In this document: positions 24,879-33,417 of the stretch, in pieces
Numbering within the stretch: position 1 is the stretch's first letter
Layout: the number at the start of each line of letters is the position of its first letter
Source: an uncultured Oscillospiraceae bacterium
GTDB lineage: Bacteria > Bacillota > Clostridia > Oscillospirales > Oscillospiraceae
NCBI GenBank assembly: GCA_944387015.1
Contig: CALXDH010000023.1
Span: forward strand, 1-38,414
Reading direction: 5' to 3'
DNA length: 38,414 nt
Notes under the pieces: model-generated
Seen by the model: only the letters and a program-made list of their open reading frames with translations
Told to the model about the DNA's origin: nothing
The model's database searches: none
Position numbers and translations under genes: made by a program

Positions 24879-25202
24879 ATGACAGACTTTCTTCTGATAT
24901 ACTGTATCGTCTGCCTGATTTTTGCCGCCGGCCTGGGGCTCATCCCCGCCTTTATCGCAAAGGAAAAGGGGTACAGTTTCGGACTGTGGTGGTTCTATGG
25001 ATGGATGCTGTTCATCGTAGCCATCATCCACATCCTGCTCATCCCCGATAAGAATGCCCCGGTCCAGCCGGTGCCTTCTCCCCGCAAGGCGCCTCCCGTC
25101 GGTGCCGCGGACGAGATCGGCAAGTTCAAGGCTCTGCTGGACAGCGGCGTCATTACACAGGAAGAATTCGACCAAAAGAAAAAGCAGCTGCTGGGTTTGT
25201 AG
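24879..25202 (+). CDS. Small membrane protein with SHOCT domain
   Basis: A 107-residue protein with two N-terminal membrane helices (FLLIYCIVCLIFAAGLGLI, LWWFYGWMLFIVAIIHILLI), a Pro-rich linker and a C-terminal SHOCT (EIGKFKALLDSGVITQEEF, DQKKKQLL). Its last 20 residues nearly repeat those of the preceding protein, suggesting the two interact or that one SHOCT was copied. It starts 19 bases after that gene's stop and is followed by a terminator. Confidence 0.87.
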   Translation: MTDFLLIYCIVCLIFAAGLGLIPAFIAKEKGYSFGLWWFYGWMLFIVAIIHILLIPDKNAPVQPVPSPRKAPPVGAADEIGKFKALLDSGVITQEEFDQKKKQLLGL

Positions 25203-25219
25203 TCCCTGTATCCTGGGCA

Positions 25220-25250
25220 GGGCGGGAGCAATCCCGCCCGCCTTTTCTTT
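25220..25250 (+). terminator. Terminator after the SHOCT genes
   Basis: GGGCGGGA (25220-25227) pairs with TCCCGCCC (25232-25239), followed by GCCTTTTCTTT. It separates the SHOCT genes from the receptor kinase, which then has about 120 bases for its own promoter; no clear promoter boxes were seen there. Confidence 0.8.
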
Positions 25251-25368
25251 TGCGTGCCGACGGCAGACATCACGGCTTATATCCGCCTGCAGCGGCAGGC
25301 AAATTTCTCATTCCATGCTCCCCTGCGGGAATGCATGGCCACGATCCATTGTAAAGTGAGGTTTTTGC

Positions 25369-28203
25369 ATGGAAGGCTTCAACAAACATCTTTGCTACAA
25401 CTGTTTTCAGGAGCGGCCTGACGGAGATGGTCCCTGCCCCCACTGCGGCTTTGACCTCAGTGAAAACGAGCAGAAGTACCCGGTCGCCCTGCGGGCCGGG
25501 ACCGTGCTCAACGGCCGCTATATCGTAGGCCGGGTACTGGGCCAGGGCGGCTTCGGCATCACCTATCTGGCGCTGGACACCCAGTTGGACGCGAAGGTCG
25601 CCATCAAGGAGTTTATGCCCGGTGAACTGGCCACCCGTGTGGACGGCACCACCGTCTCTGTCCTGGCAGAGAGCAAGACCGAGGCATTCACCTACGGCTC
25701 AGAACGGTTCCAGGAAGAGGCCCGCACGCTGGCCAAGTTCATCGGCCATCCCAACATTGCCGGCGTGTCCAGCTACTTTGACGAAAACGACACCTCGTAC
25801 TTCGTCATGGACTACATCGAGGGCATCTCCTTCAAGACCTATATCGCCAATCACGGCGGCAAGGTCAGCGTAGAGGACGCCTGCAACGTGATGATCCCGG
25901 TGCTCCAGGCGCTCACCGCCGTCCACGCCGAGGGCTTCATCCACCGTGACGTGACGCCGGACAACATCTACATCACCAAGGACGGCATGGTCAAGCTCCT
26001 GGACTTCGGTTCTGCCCGGTACTCCATCGGCGACAAGTCCAAGAGCCTGGACGTCATCTTGAAAGTGGGCTATGCCCCGAAAGAGCAGTACATCCGCCGC
26101 AGCCGCCAAGGCCCCTACACCGACGTATACTCCTGCGCCGCCTGCTTCTACGCCGCCATCACCGGGTATCTCCCGCCGGAGAGCCTGGAGCGGCTGGACA
26201 AGGATGAACTGGTCCCCATTTCAGAGCTTGGCATCGACATCCCGGAGTACCTGGACAAAGCCATCTTGAAGGGTCTTGCCGTCCAGCCGGAGGACCGGTT
26301 CCAGTCCGCCGCGGAGTTCCTGGAGGCCATCGAATCCCAGCGGGTGGTGGAGGTACCGGGCGCCGCGCCGCCGCCTGCCACTGCCGGCGGCCAGCTGGAC
26401 GCCGCCATCGCCAAAGTGAAGAAAAAGCCCGCCCTCTTCGGCGGCATTGCCGCGGCCGTGCTGGCGGTGGTCATCGCCGTGGGTGTCCTTTCCGGCGGCA
26501 GGAAGGACGACGGCCCGCCCCTCAAGCAGTCGCCGGTCTCCTCCGTCACCATCGCCGGGGAAACATACAGCACCAATGAACGGGAGCTGCGCCTCCAGGG
26601 CATGGGGCTGACAGATGAGGACATCGAACCCCTGCAGTACATGGTGAACCTCACCTACCTGGACCTGCGGGAAAACAAGATCACGGATCTCTCCGCTCTG
26701 GAGCCCCTCACGGAGCTGCGGAGCCTGAATCTGCGGCAAAACGAGATCTCCGACCTCTCCCCCCTGGCAGGGATGACCCAAATGGAGGAGCTGCAGCTCT
26801 CCGGCGGCAGCGGCAACAACGGCAACGCCGGCATCAGCGACCTCTCTCCTCTGGCCAACATGAAAAATCTCACCTATCTCTCCCTGCCCCCCGGATCTGC
26901 CATCAGCGATCTAAGCCCCCTGGCGGAGCTCACCAGCCTGACAGAGATCAGCTTTGACGGCAGCTGGGGCAACAGTGTAAGCAGCGGCATCAGCGACCTG
27001 ACGCCGCTGGCAGGCCTGACGAACCTGGAATCCCTGCGGATCCTGGTCTCCGGTGTGGAGGACCTCTCTCCCCTGGAGAATCTGACCAATCTCACGGAGC
27101 TGCAGCTTTACGGCACCTTCGGCCAGGCGGATCTCTCCCCCATTGCCTCGCTGACCAACCTCAAGAGTCTGGAACTCCAGCGCAGCGGCAACTCGGCCAG
27201 CGGCCTGACGGCGGAGGACCTCTCCTGCCTTTCCGGCATGACCAAACTCCAGTCCCTGCGGCTGGACATGGGGCAGCTCAAGAGCCTCTCCGGCATGGAA
27301 GGCCTGACGGAGCTGAAGGAGTGCTATCTCTACGGCAACTTGAGCTTTACGGATTTAAGCCCCTTGGCGGGCCTGACCAAGCTGCAGCAGCTGCAGATCT
27401 CTCCCAACGGCAGCAACACCAATCCGTATATTGAGGATTTCTCCCCGGTGGCGAACCTCACGCAGCTCCAGTCCCTCTACCTCTATACCGACGGCTATGT
27501 GAAGGACCTCACCGCCTTTTCCAAGCTCACCTCCCTCCAGAGCCTCTCCATGAAAGCGGACGGCCTGGCCAGCTTCCAGGGGATCGAGAACCTGACAGAG
27601 CTCCGGGAACTGGACTTCTACGGCAGCGACGCGACTTATAAAAACGTAGACCCGCTGGCGGGGCTCACCAAGCTCCAGTCCCTGCGGCTGCCCTCCATGA
27701 ACTACCAGGCCCACATTATGCTGGACATCAGCGGTCTCTCCGGCCTCACGGAGCTCACCAATCTGGAGATCTCCGGCGATGTGGCCAGTTTGGAGCCCCT
27801 TGCAGGCCTCACCAAGCTGACCTCCCTGCGGCTCTACGGCAACTCCGACACGGCAGGCTACTCCTCGCTGGCGCCTCTTTCCAGCCTCACCGGCCTGACG
27901 GATCTCTACCTCAACATCAATGAGCGGGTCACCAGTCTTGCTCCCCTGGCAAGCCTCACCAACCTCCGCTCTCTGGAGATCTACATCAACGGAGACTACA
28001 ACCACCCCGGCCTGACCGACATCTCCCCCCTGGGGAAGCTGACCAATCTCCAGTCTCTGTCCCTGACGGAGCGGGGTGTCACGGACATCTCCGCCCTTGC
28101 AAACCTCACCAATCTCCAGTCCCTGGAGATCCGGGAATACGGCAATGCCAAGATCAGCGACTGGTCGCCAGTGGCCCACGTTCCCAATCTGACCAAGGGC
28201 TGA
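25369..28203 (+). CDS. Receptor-like Ser/Thr kinase: zinc ribbon, kinase, TM, leucine-rich repeats
   Basis: A 944-residue protein. A zinc ribbon (C9, C12, C23, C26) precedes a Hanks-type kinase from about residue 45: GQGGFG loop, VAIK lysine K80, H192-R-D194-V-T-P-D-N catalytic loop (Thr where Lys is usual), D212-FG, and GYAPKEQY activation segment. One membrane helix spans about 355-377. From about 395 to the end there are some twenty internalin-like leucine-rich repeats of the LSPLAGLTNLESL type. The kinase is predicted inside and the repeats outside, like a plant receptor kinase in mirror order. It heads the FHA/PP2C operon; the repeats probably sense a ligand or partner. Ligand unknown. 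SD GTGAGG is eight bases from ATG. Confidence 0.93.
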   Translation: MEGFNKHLCYNCFQERPDGDGPCPHCGFDLSENEQKYPVALRAGTVLNGRYIVGRVLGQGGFGITYLALDTQLDAKVAIKEFMPGELATRVDGTTVSVLAESKTEAFTYGSERFQEEARTLAKFIGHPNIAGVSSYFDENDTSYFVMDYIEGISFKTYIANHGGKVSVEDACNVMIPVLQALTAVHAEGFIHRDVTPDNIYITKDGMVKLLDFGSARYSIGDKSKSLDVILKVGYAPKEQYIRRSRQGPYTDVYSCAACFYAAITGYLPPESLERLDKDELVPISELGIDIPEYLDKAILKGLAVQPEDRFQSAAEFLEAIESQRVVEVPGAAPPPATAGGQLDAAIAKVKKKPALFGGIAAAVLAVVIAVGVLSGGRKDDGPPLKQSPVSSVTIAGETYSTNERELRLQGMGLTDEDIEPLQYMVNLTYLDLRENKITDLSALEPLTELRSLNLRQNEISDLSPLAGMTQMEELQLSGGSGNNGNAGISDLSPLANMKNLTYLSLPPGSAISDLSPLAELTSLTEISFDGSWGNSVSSGISDLTPLAGLTNLESLRILVSGVEDLSPLENLTNLTELQLYGTFGQADLSPIASLTNLKSLELQRSGNSASGLTAEDLSCLSGMTKLQSLRLDMGQLKSLSGMEGLTELKECYLYGNLSFTDLSPLAGLTKLQQLQISPNGSNTNPYIEDFSPVANLTQLQSLYLYTDGYVKDLTAFSKLTSLQSLSMKADGLASFQGIENLTELRELDFYGSDATYKNVDPLAGLTKLQSLRLPSMNYQAHIMLDISGLSGLTELTNLEISGDVASLEPLAGLTKLTSLRLYGNSDTAGYSSLAPLSSLTGLTDLYLNINERVTSLAPLASLTNLRSLEIYINGDYNHPGLTDISPLGKLTNLQSLSLTERGVTDISALANLTNLQSLEIREYGNAKISDWSPVAHVPNLTKG

Positions 28204-28229
28204 CCCATTCAGGAAAAGGAGGAATTACC

Positions 28230-28982
28230 ATGGCGCAGATCGAATGCGGCCGGGGCCATCTCTATGACCCGGAAAAATACGCCGTCTGTCCCTATTGCAA
28301 CACCCATCAGCAGATCACCGTGGCGGCTGCGGGCCGCACAGCTCCCATTCACCTCTCCACGCCCGCTCCCGGCACGCCGGTACCGGCCACGGCCCCCCAG
28401 AAAACGGCGCCGCTCACTCCGGTGACCGCCGACCAGAAAACCCAGCCGCCCCGGGGATATACGCCGGTCACGGCGCCCTCCAAGACCATGCCCCCCAAGG
28501 GGTATGATCCTTCCGGCGCACCGGCGGCAGAGCCCCGTCCCACCATGCCGCCCAAGGCCGTTCCGGTGGCGGAGGGAGGCAGGACCGTGGGCGTCATGCA
28601 GTCCCAGATGGGCTTTGACCCGGTGGTGGGGTGGCTGGCCTGCGTGGCAGGTCCCAGCCGGGGCAAGAGCTATACCATCCGGGGCGGCATCAACTCCATT
28701 GGCCGCAGCGACCGGATGGACATCACCATCACCGGGGACATGAAACTCTCGGCGGAAAACCACGCCAAGCTCAGTTACAGCGAGCGCAACAACCGCTTCA
28801 ACCTCATCCCCGGCGACGGCCGCAACATCATTTATCTCAACGGGGAGGAGGTCTTTGCCGCCGTGCCGCTGAAGGCGTACGACCTCATCGACTTTGGAGA
28901 GACGAAGCTGCTCTTTGTCCCTTTGTGCGGCGAACACTTCACCTGGAAGCAGGAAGAGGACGGCCATGGGACGGATCAGTGA
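28230..28982 (+). CDS. Cytosolic FHA-domain protein with Thr/Pro-rich N-terminal tail
   Basis: A 250-residue soluble protein. The N-terminus has a possible zinc site (C6, H10, C20, C23). A disordered Thr/Pro-rich stretch (residues 30-125) holds repeated PVTAP-, KTQPP- and TMPPK-like units and ends in GGRTVGVMQ. The C-terminal half is an FHA domain (NSIGRSDRMDITI, KLSAENHAKL, YLNGEEV), which binds phosphothreonine. The layout recalls GarA/OdhI, where a kinase phosphorylates an N-terminal Thr that then binds the protein's own FHA. Same operon as the receptor kinase, 26 bases after it; GGAGGAA precedes the ATG. It overlaps the phosphatase gene by 17 bases. Confidence 0.9.
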   Translation: MAQIECGRGHLYDPEKYAVCPYCNTHQQITVAAAGRTAPIHLSTPAPGTPVPATAPQKTAPLTPVTADQKTQPPRGYTPVTAPSKTMPPKGYDPSGAPAAEPRPTMPPKAVPVAEGGRTVGVMQSQMGFDPVVGWLACVAGPSRGKSYTIRGGINSIGRSDRMDITITGDMKLSAENHAKLSYSERNNRFNLIPGDGRNIIYLNGEEVFAAVPLKAYDLIDFGETKLLFVPLCGEHFTWKQEEDGHGTDQ

Positions 28983-29817
28983 CTTTTTCCGCCGGTCCCG
29001 CCGGGTGACGGATGACGCCCCCACGCAGCAGCTCCGCCGCCCCGTGTCCCAGGCTCCCATTCTGGCCGGAAACGTCCAGGGCATCGGTGCCCGGGAGGGG
29101 CAGGAGGATTCCTTTGCCCTGGTGAACGCCTCGGACCCGGAGGCCATGGCCCGCCGTGGGGTGTTTGCCGTGGTGGCGGATGGGATGGGCGGCCTGGCGG
29201 ACGGAAAAGCCATCAGCGAGGCGGCAGTGGACGGCTTTTTGCAGCTCTTCCAGACACTGGACGAGACTGGCGATGTCCCCCGCCAGCTGCTGAGCGGCAC
29301 CTGCGCCATCAATGACGCGCTCTTCCAGCGCTTCGGCGGCCGCAGCGGCACCACCGCCGTGGCGGTCTGGATCCTTCGGGACCGTCTCCACTGGATCAGC
29401 GTGGGAGACAGTGCCATTTTCCTGATGCGCCATGGCGGAGTGTTCCAGGTCAACCGGGAACACACGCGGCTCAACGAGCTCTATCTCGAAGAACTGAGCC
29501 GGGAGCCCAGCGACCCCGCCCGGGCAGAATCTGACGAGGACGCCCGGCGGCTGAGTGCTTTTTTGGGGATGCCGGAGCTGCGGGAGGCCGATTACAACCG
29601 CCGCCCCTTTCTCCTGTGCCCCGGCGACGTGCTGCTGCTCTGCTCCGACGGGATCAGCGGCGTGCTGACGCCTGCGGAGCTGCGGGAGGCCATGTGCCTG
29701 CCTCCGGACGCGGGCTGCCGTCTGCTGGAAACCCTGGTCCTGGAAAAGGGACTCCCGGCCCAGGATAACTTTACCGGCACCATGATCTCCATTCAATCCA
29801 TCAACGGGAGGGAATAA
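28966..29817 (+). CDS. PP2C-type Ser/Thr phosphatase 1
   Basis: A 283-residue metal-dependent phosphatase that would reverse kinase action. Metal-binding and core motifs are EGQEDSF, VVADGMGG, SGTTAVAVW, ISVGDSAIFL, LLCSDGISG and AQDNFTGT. An extra N-terminal 40 residues (ISDFFRRSRR, Thr/Gln-rich) precede the domain and may anchor or bring in partners. The ATG at 28966 lies within the FHA gene and has AGGAAGAGGA upstream, so the two are coupled. No membrane helix. Confidence 0.93.
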   Translation: MGRISDFFRRSRRVTDDAPTQQLRRPVSQAPILAGNVQGIGAREGQEDSFALVNASDPEAMARRGVFAVVADGMGGLADGKAISEAAVDGFLQLFQTLDETGDVPRQLLSGTCAINDALFQRFGGRSGTTAVAVWILRDRLHWISVGDSAIFLMRHGGVFQVNREHTRLNELYLEELSREPSDPARAESDEDARRLSAFLGMPELREADYNRRPFLLCPGDVLLLCSDGISGVLTPAELREAMCLPPDAGCRLLETLVLEKGLPAQDNFTGTMISIQSINGRE

Positions 29818-29818
29818 G

Positions 29819-31045
29819 ATGAAAAAATTCCGTGTATTGGCTGCGGCATTGCTGGCCGCATTCCTGGTGGGCGCCGTTCCGGCCTCCGCCGCCTTTGACC
29901 AGAGCGTGCTGGACGGCATCGTGCTGATCTCCTCCGGCGCGCCGGACAGCACCGGCGAGATGTCCTACTGGCGGGGCACCGGCTTCTTCGTGGGCCGGCA
30001 GGGGGAAGACCCCCAATACATCGTCACCAACTGCCACGTAGTGGAGGATTTCATCCTGGCAGGCAAGGCCCTGGGCGGCGGCGAGCTGGCCGTATTCTTT
30101 GACGAGGACACGGAGGAAGAAGCTTACCTGGTGGACTATGACTATGAAAAGGACGTAGCCCTTTTAAAGCTGGCGGAGCCCACGGACCAGCGGGTGGCCC
30201 TCTCCATGCGGGAGGCCCCGGAGTCCGCGCTGGGTAATGAGGTCTACGCGGTGGGCTATCCTCTGGCGGCAGACCTGACGGTCCAGTCCGTCACCTCCGC
30301 CAGCAAGAGCGACGCCACCGTCACCACCGGCAGCATCAGCCGCTTTCTGACGGAGAGCGGCACCGGCCGCAAGCTGATCCAGACCGACGCAGCCCTCAGC
30401 GGCGGCAACTCCGGCGGTCCCCTGACGGATGGGGACGGTGCCGTCATCGGCATCAACACCGCCGGGTCGGATCTGGACCAGAACCTCTTTTATGCCGTCT
30501 CCGTCAGCGAGATCCTGCCCCTGCTGGACCGCAACAACATCCCCTACACCACGGCAGAGAGCGCTTCCGGCAGTAATTGGATGCTCTACGGTGCCATCGG
30601 CGGAGCGGTGGTCGTGGTGTTGGTGGTGGTGATTCTGGTGGCCTCCGCCTCCAAGAAGCGGAAGAAGGCCGCCGGACAGCCGGCTCAGCCTCAGACGCCG
30701 GAGCAGCCCGCCCAGTCCGGTGCCAGTCCCGTCATTCGCTCCATGTCCACCCAGCACGGCGGCATGACGGTTCCGCTGCACCACCAGCCCATCCAGGTGG
30801 GGCGGGATAACGCCACCTGCCGTCTGGTGTTCCGGGAGAATACCCCCGGCGTCAGTGCCCATCACTGCCAGATCTACTTTGACGAGCAGGCACAGGTCTT
30901 TGTGGTGACGGACCTTGGTTCCACCTACGGCACCTTCCTGGCCGGCGGCCAGCGGATCGCGCCGGAGTCTCCGGTAAAGCTGCCGCCCAAGAGCTCCATC
31001 TACCTGGGAGAGCCGGACAACACGCTGTATCTCGATTTGGAGTGA
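29819..31045 (+). CDS. Secreted trypsin-like protease - TM - cytosolic FHA protein
   Basis: A 408-residue protein. A signal peptide (MKKFRVLAAALLAAFLVG, cut near ASA-A) leads into an HtrA-like serine protease with triad H73 (TNCHVVED), D112 (EKDVALLKL) and S198 (SGGNSGGPL). No PDZ domain is seen. A membrane helix follows at about 256-277 (AIGGAVVVVLVVVILVAS), then basic KKRKK and an FHA domain (QVGRDNATCRL, PGVSAHHCQIYF, LGSTYGTF). The protease should be outside and the FHA inside, so threonine phosphorylation inside could recruit or switch the enzyme. Starts one base after the PP2C stop with GGGAGGG upstream. Confidence 0.92.
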   Translation: MKKFRVLAAALLAAFLVGAVPASAAFDQSVLDGIVLISSGAPDSTGEMSYWRGTGFFVGRQGEDPQYIVTNCHVVEDFILAGKALGGGELAVFFDEDTEEEAYLVDYDYEKDVALLKLAEPTDQRVALSMREAPESALGNEVYAVGYPLAADLTVQSVTSASKSDATVTTGSISRFLTESGTGRKLIQTDAALSGGNSGGPLTDGDGAVIGINTAGSDLDQNLFYAVSVSEILPLLDRNNIPYTTAESASGSNWMLYGAIGGAVVVVLVVVILVASASKKRKKAAGQPAQPQTPEQPAQSGASPVIRSMSTQHGGMTVPLHHQPIQVGRDNATCRLVFRENTPGVSAHHCQIYFDEQAQVFVVTDLGSTYGTFLAGGQRIAPESPVKLPPKSSIYLGEPDNTLYLDLE

Positions 31046-31048
31046 GCC

Positions 31049-31768
31049 ATGAAGATCTCAGCTTTTTCCTATACCAACCGGGGCGGACGCGCCCATAATG
31101 AGGACAGCGTCCGCTGCCGGGCGGAAGGGGACCGGGGCGTCTTTGTGGTGGCGGACGGCCTGGGCGGCCACCAGAGCGGGGAGGTGGCCTCGGCGCTTGC
31201 CGCAGACACGCTCTTTGACAGCTGTCTCCAGGCGGAAGCCCTGGACGGTGACGGCCTCACGGCCCTGTTCCGCACCGCCAACCAGCAGATTCTCTCCCAG
31301 CAGGCCCAGGAGGGCCAGGGGGACATGAAAACCACTGCCGCTGTCCTGGTGCTTAATCACGCGCAGGCCCTCCGGGCCCATATCGGCGACTCCCGGGTCT
31401 ATCACTTCTCCGGCGGTGAACTCCTCTCCGTGACGCAGGATCACTCCGTGACCTACAAGAAGTATCTGGGCGGCGAGATCTCCTATATGGACATCTATCA
31501 TGACGACGACCGTTCCAGCCTTCTGCGGACGCTGGGCAAGCCCACCTGCCAGCCGGAGGCAGCAGTGGAGCCTGTGCAGGCAGGGGACGCCTTTGTCCTC
31601 TGTTCCGACGGGTTTTGGGAATTTGTATACAATGAGGAGATGCTGCTGGACCTGGCCAAGGCCCAGTCCCCGGAGCACTGGGCGCAGCTGATGCTGCTGC
31701 GCCACATCCGGCGCATCCCGCCGGGGAATGACAACTTCTCCCTCATCACCGTTTTTGTGGAGGAATGA
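31049..31768 (+). CDS. PP2C-type Ser/Thr phosphatase 2
   Basis: A 239-residue phosphatase, minimal domain without extensions. Motifs: RGGRAHNEDSV, VVADGLGGHQSGEVAS, KTTAAVLVL, HIGDSRVYHF, VLCSDGFWEFV, NDNFSLI. It differs enough from phosphatase 1 to suggest a different target. The start is three bases after the previous stop; its own stop overlaps the next gene region as ATGA. Confidence 0.93.
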   Translation: MKISAFSYTNRGGRAHNEDSVRCRAEGDRGVFVVADGLGGHQSGEVASALAADTLFDSCLQAEALDGDGLTALFRTANQQILSQQAQEGQGDMKTTAAVLVLNHAQALRAHIGDSRVYHFSGGELLSVTQDHSVTYKKYLGGEISYMDIYHDDDRSSLLRTLGKPTCQPEAAVEPVQAGDAFVLCSDGFWEFVYNEEMLLDLAKAQSPEHWAQLMLLRHIRRIPPGNDNFSLITVFVEE

Positions 31769-31770
31769 CG

Positions 31771-33219
31771 ATGAAGCGGTTTTTGCGGTTTTTCCTTGGT
31801 GCCACCGCGGCGGCGTGCCTGTGCGTCTCGGCCCTGGCGGCGGCAAGTGCGGACCTGGTGCGCACCTTTGTCTACGACGGCACGCTCTACACCTATGTTG
31901 TTCTCTCCGGCGTCACGGAGCCCATCACCAAGGCGGAGGCCACGGTGGGCGGACAGGTCTTTCCCGCCTCCGATTCCCTCAAAACCGTCCGTCAGGCCGG
32001 CTCTCCCGTGGTGGAGATGCTGCTGGTGGACTGTTCCAACTCCATGCCGGATTTTGCCTCAGACGTCACCGCCTTTGCCCAGACGCTGGCTCAGGCCAGC
32101 GGGGAGAATACCCGGTTCCTCCTGGCCACCTTCGGGAAGGAGTTCACCGTGCTCTCCGAGGATCTCTCCGGCGCAGAGCTGACGGATGCAGCAGGCTCCA
32201 TCTCCTACACCGCTACCCAGACCCGGCTCAACACCAGTCTTGACCAGGCTCTGGACTATTTCGCGGCCCTGCCCCGGTCCGGCAACGAGCTGCGCAGCAT
32301 CATCGTGCTGTCGGACGCCGTGCAGTACGATCCCCAGGGCGGCGTTTCCCAGGAATCCCTTGCCGCCCGGCTGGAGGAGTCTGATGTGCTGCTCCACGCG
32401 GTAGGCTTCGGCAGCGACACCGAAGCCCTAGCCCGGCTCTCCGGGTTGGTAGACGCCTCCCGCGGGATCCACCTGGAGGTAGGCCCAGACCTGACCGCCG
32501 GAGAGGCGGCGGAACAGCTGGCATCTTATACCGGAGACCTGCTGGTCACCGGATTCCAGCTGGGCGCCGATTCCTCGGACGGCGGGACCCAGCCGGTGAC
32601 CGTCACCTTCGGCTCCGGTTCGCAGCTGGTATGCCGGGGAACGTCCGAGGTGGAGCTCCCCGCCTCTGACAGCAGTGAGGCCGGTGCCGACACCTCGCCT
32701 GACCCGGCGCTTCCCCCTGCCGAAGCCGCGGATACACCAGCACCAACGGCTTCGGAACCGGAAGAGCCCTCCGAGCCGTTCCAGTTCTCCCCCACCGTGG
32801 TGATCGTGATCGGCGTGGCGGTGATCGCGGCAGCGGTGGCTGCGGCTGCACTGCTGCGGCGAAAGAACGCTCCCGCCCCGGCCTCTCCCCAGCCGTCCCA
32901 GCCGGAGGAGTCCGGCAGCAGCGGCATTTACCTCCGGCTGGAGGTTCTGGAAGGGAGCCTGTCCAGCCAGGCCACCACGTTCGATCTGACCGGTGAGCTG
33001 ATCTTGGGCCGGGATTCCGCCTGTGACATCTGCTTTGACTGCCCCTCCCTCTCCCGCCGCCACGCGCGGATCTTCTGGACCGGCAGCGCCGTGTGTGTGG
33101 AGGACCTTGGTTCCCAGAACGGGACTTTTGTCAACAACACCCCGGTGGATGCCCCTCAGGTACTCCGCAGCGGCGCTGAGATCCGGGCAGGCGATGTCGC
33201 ATTCCGCCTGAAGTTCTGA
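31771..33219 (+). CDS. Secreted VWA domain - TM - cytosolic FHA protein
   Basis: A 482-residue protein. Signal peptide (FLRFFLGATAAACLCVSALA) is followed by a von Willebrand A domain with an intact MIDAS: D87-C-S89-N-S91, TQTRLNTSL and IIVLSDAVQ. A Pro/Glu/Thr stalk leads to a membrane helix near 345-367 (TVVIVIGVAVIAAAVAAAAL), then RRK and an FHA domain (ILGRDSACDICF, SLSRRHARIF, LGSQNGTFVNN). Same topology as the protease-FHA protein. The VWA domain should bind a protein partner outside through a metal ion, while the FHA reads phosphothreonine inside. ATG 31771 is preferred over ATG 31765 because GGAGGA is only then properly spaced. Confidence 0.92.
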   Translation: MKRFLRFFLGATAAACLCVSALAAASADLVRTFVYDGTLYTYVVLSGVTEPITKAEATVGGQVFPASDSLKTVRQAGSPVVEMLLVDCSNSMPDFASDVTAFAQTLAQASGENTRFLLATFGKEFTVLSEDLSGAELTDAAGSISYTATQTRLNTSLDQALDYFAALPRSGNELRSIIVLSDAVQYDPQGGVSQESLAARLEESDVLLHAVGFGSDTEALARLSGLVDASRGIHLEVGPDLTAGEAAEQLASYTGDLLVTGFQLGADSSDGGTQPVTVTFGSGSQLVCRGTSEVELPASDSSEAGADTSPDPALPPAEAADTPAPTASEPEEPSEPFQFSPTVVIVIGVAVIAAAVAAAALLRRKNAPAPASPQPSQPEESGSSGIYLRLEVLEGSLSSQATTFDLTGELILGRDSACDICFDCPSLSRRHARIFWTGSAVCVEDLGSQNGTFVNNTPVDAPQVLRSGAEIRAGDVAFRLKF

Positions 33220-33370
33220 TCTTGGCAAAAGTTTTCCACGCATCTTTTTGAAACGAGCGGCAGTTTTTTGAAAATTGCTGCCGATACCGCCCTGAAGGAC
33301 CGTTCGTGGCCCCAGGCATGTGCCGACTTTTCCACAGTGATGACACGGTTTGGGGAAAACATTCATATGA

Positions 33371-33407
33371 AAAAAGCGCGCTCTGCCGTTGGCAGAGCGC
33401 GCTTTTT
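33371..33407. terminator. Bidirectional terminator
   Basis: A 17-bp stem including the flanking A and T runs (33371-33387 with 33391-33407) around a 3-nt loop. It ends the FHA/PP2C operon and the leftward lipoprotein gene. The 150 bases before it (33220-33370) hold no gene. Confidence 0.92.
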
Positions 33408-33417
33408 TCTGCGTTAT

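Noticed and set aside
26640-28190. Repeated DNA in the second half of the receptor kinase gene as a possible repeat array
   Set aside because: The near-repeats follow the leucine-rich repeat period and vary as coding sequence; they are not a CRISPR or satellite array.
33220-33370. TTTTCCAC sequences resembling DnaA boxes
   Set aside because: Only two imperfect matches and no dnaA/dnaN neighbours or AT-rich unwinding region, so there is no case for an origin.
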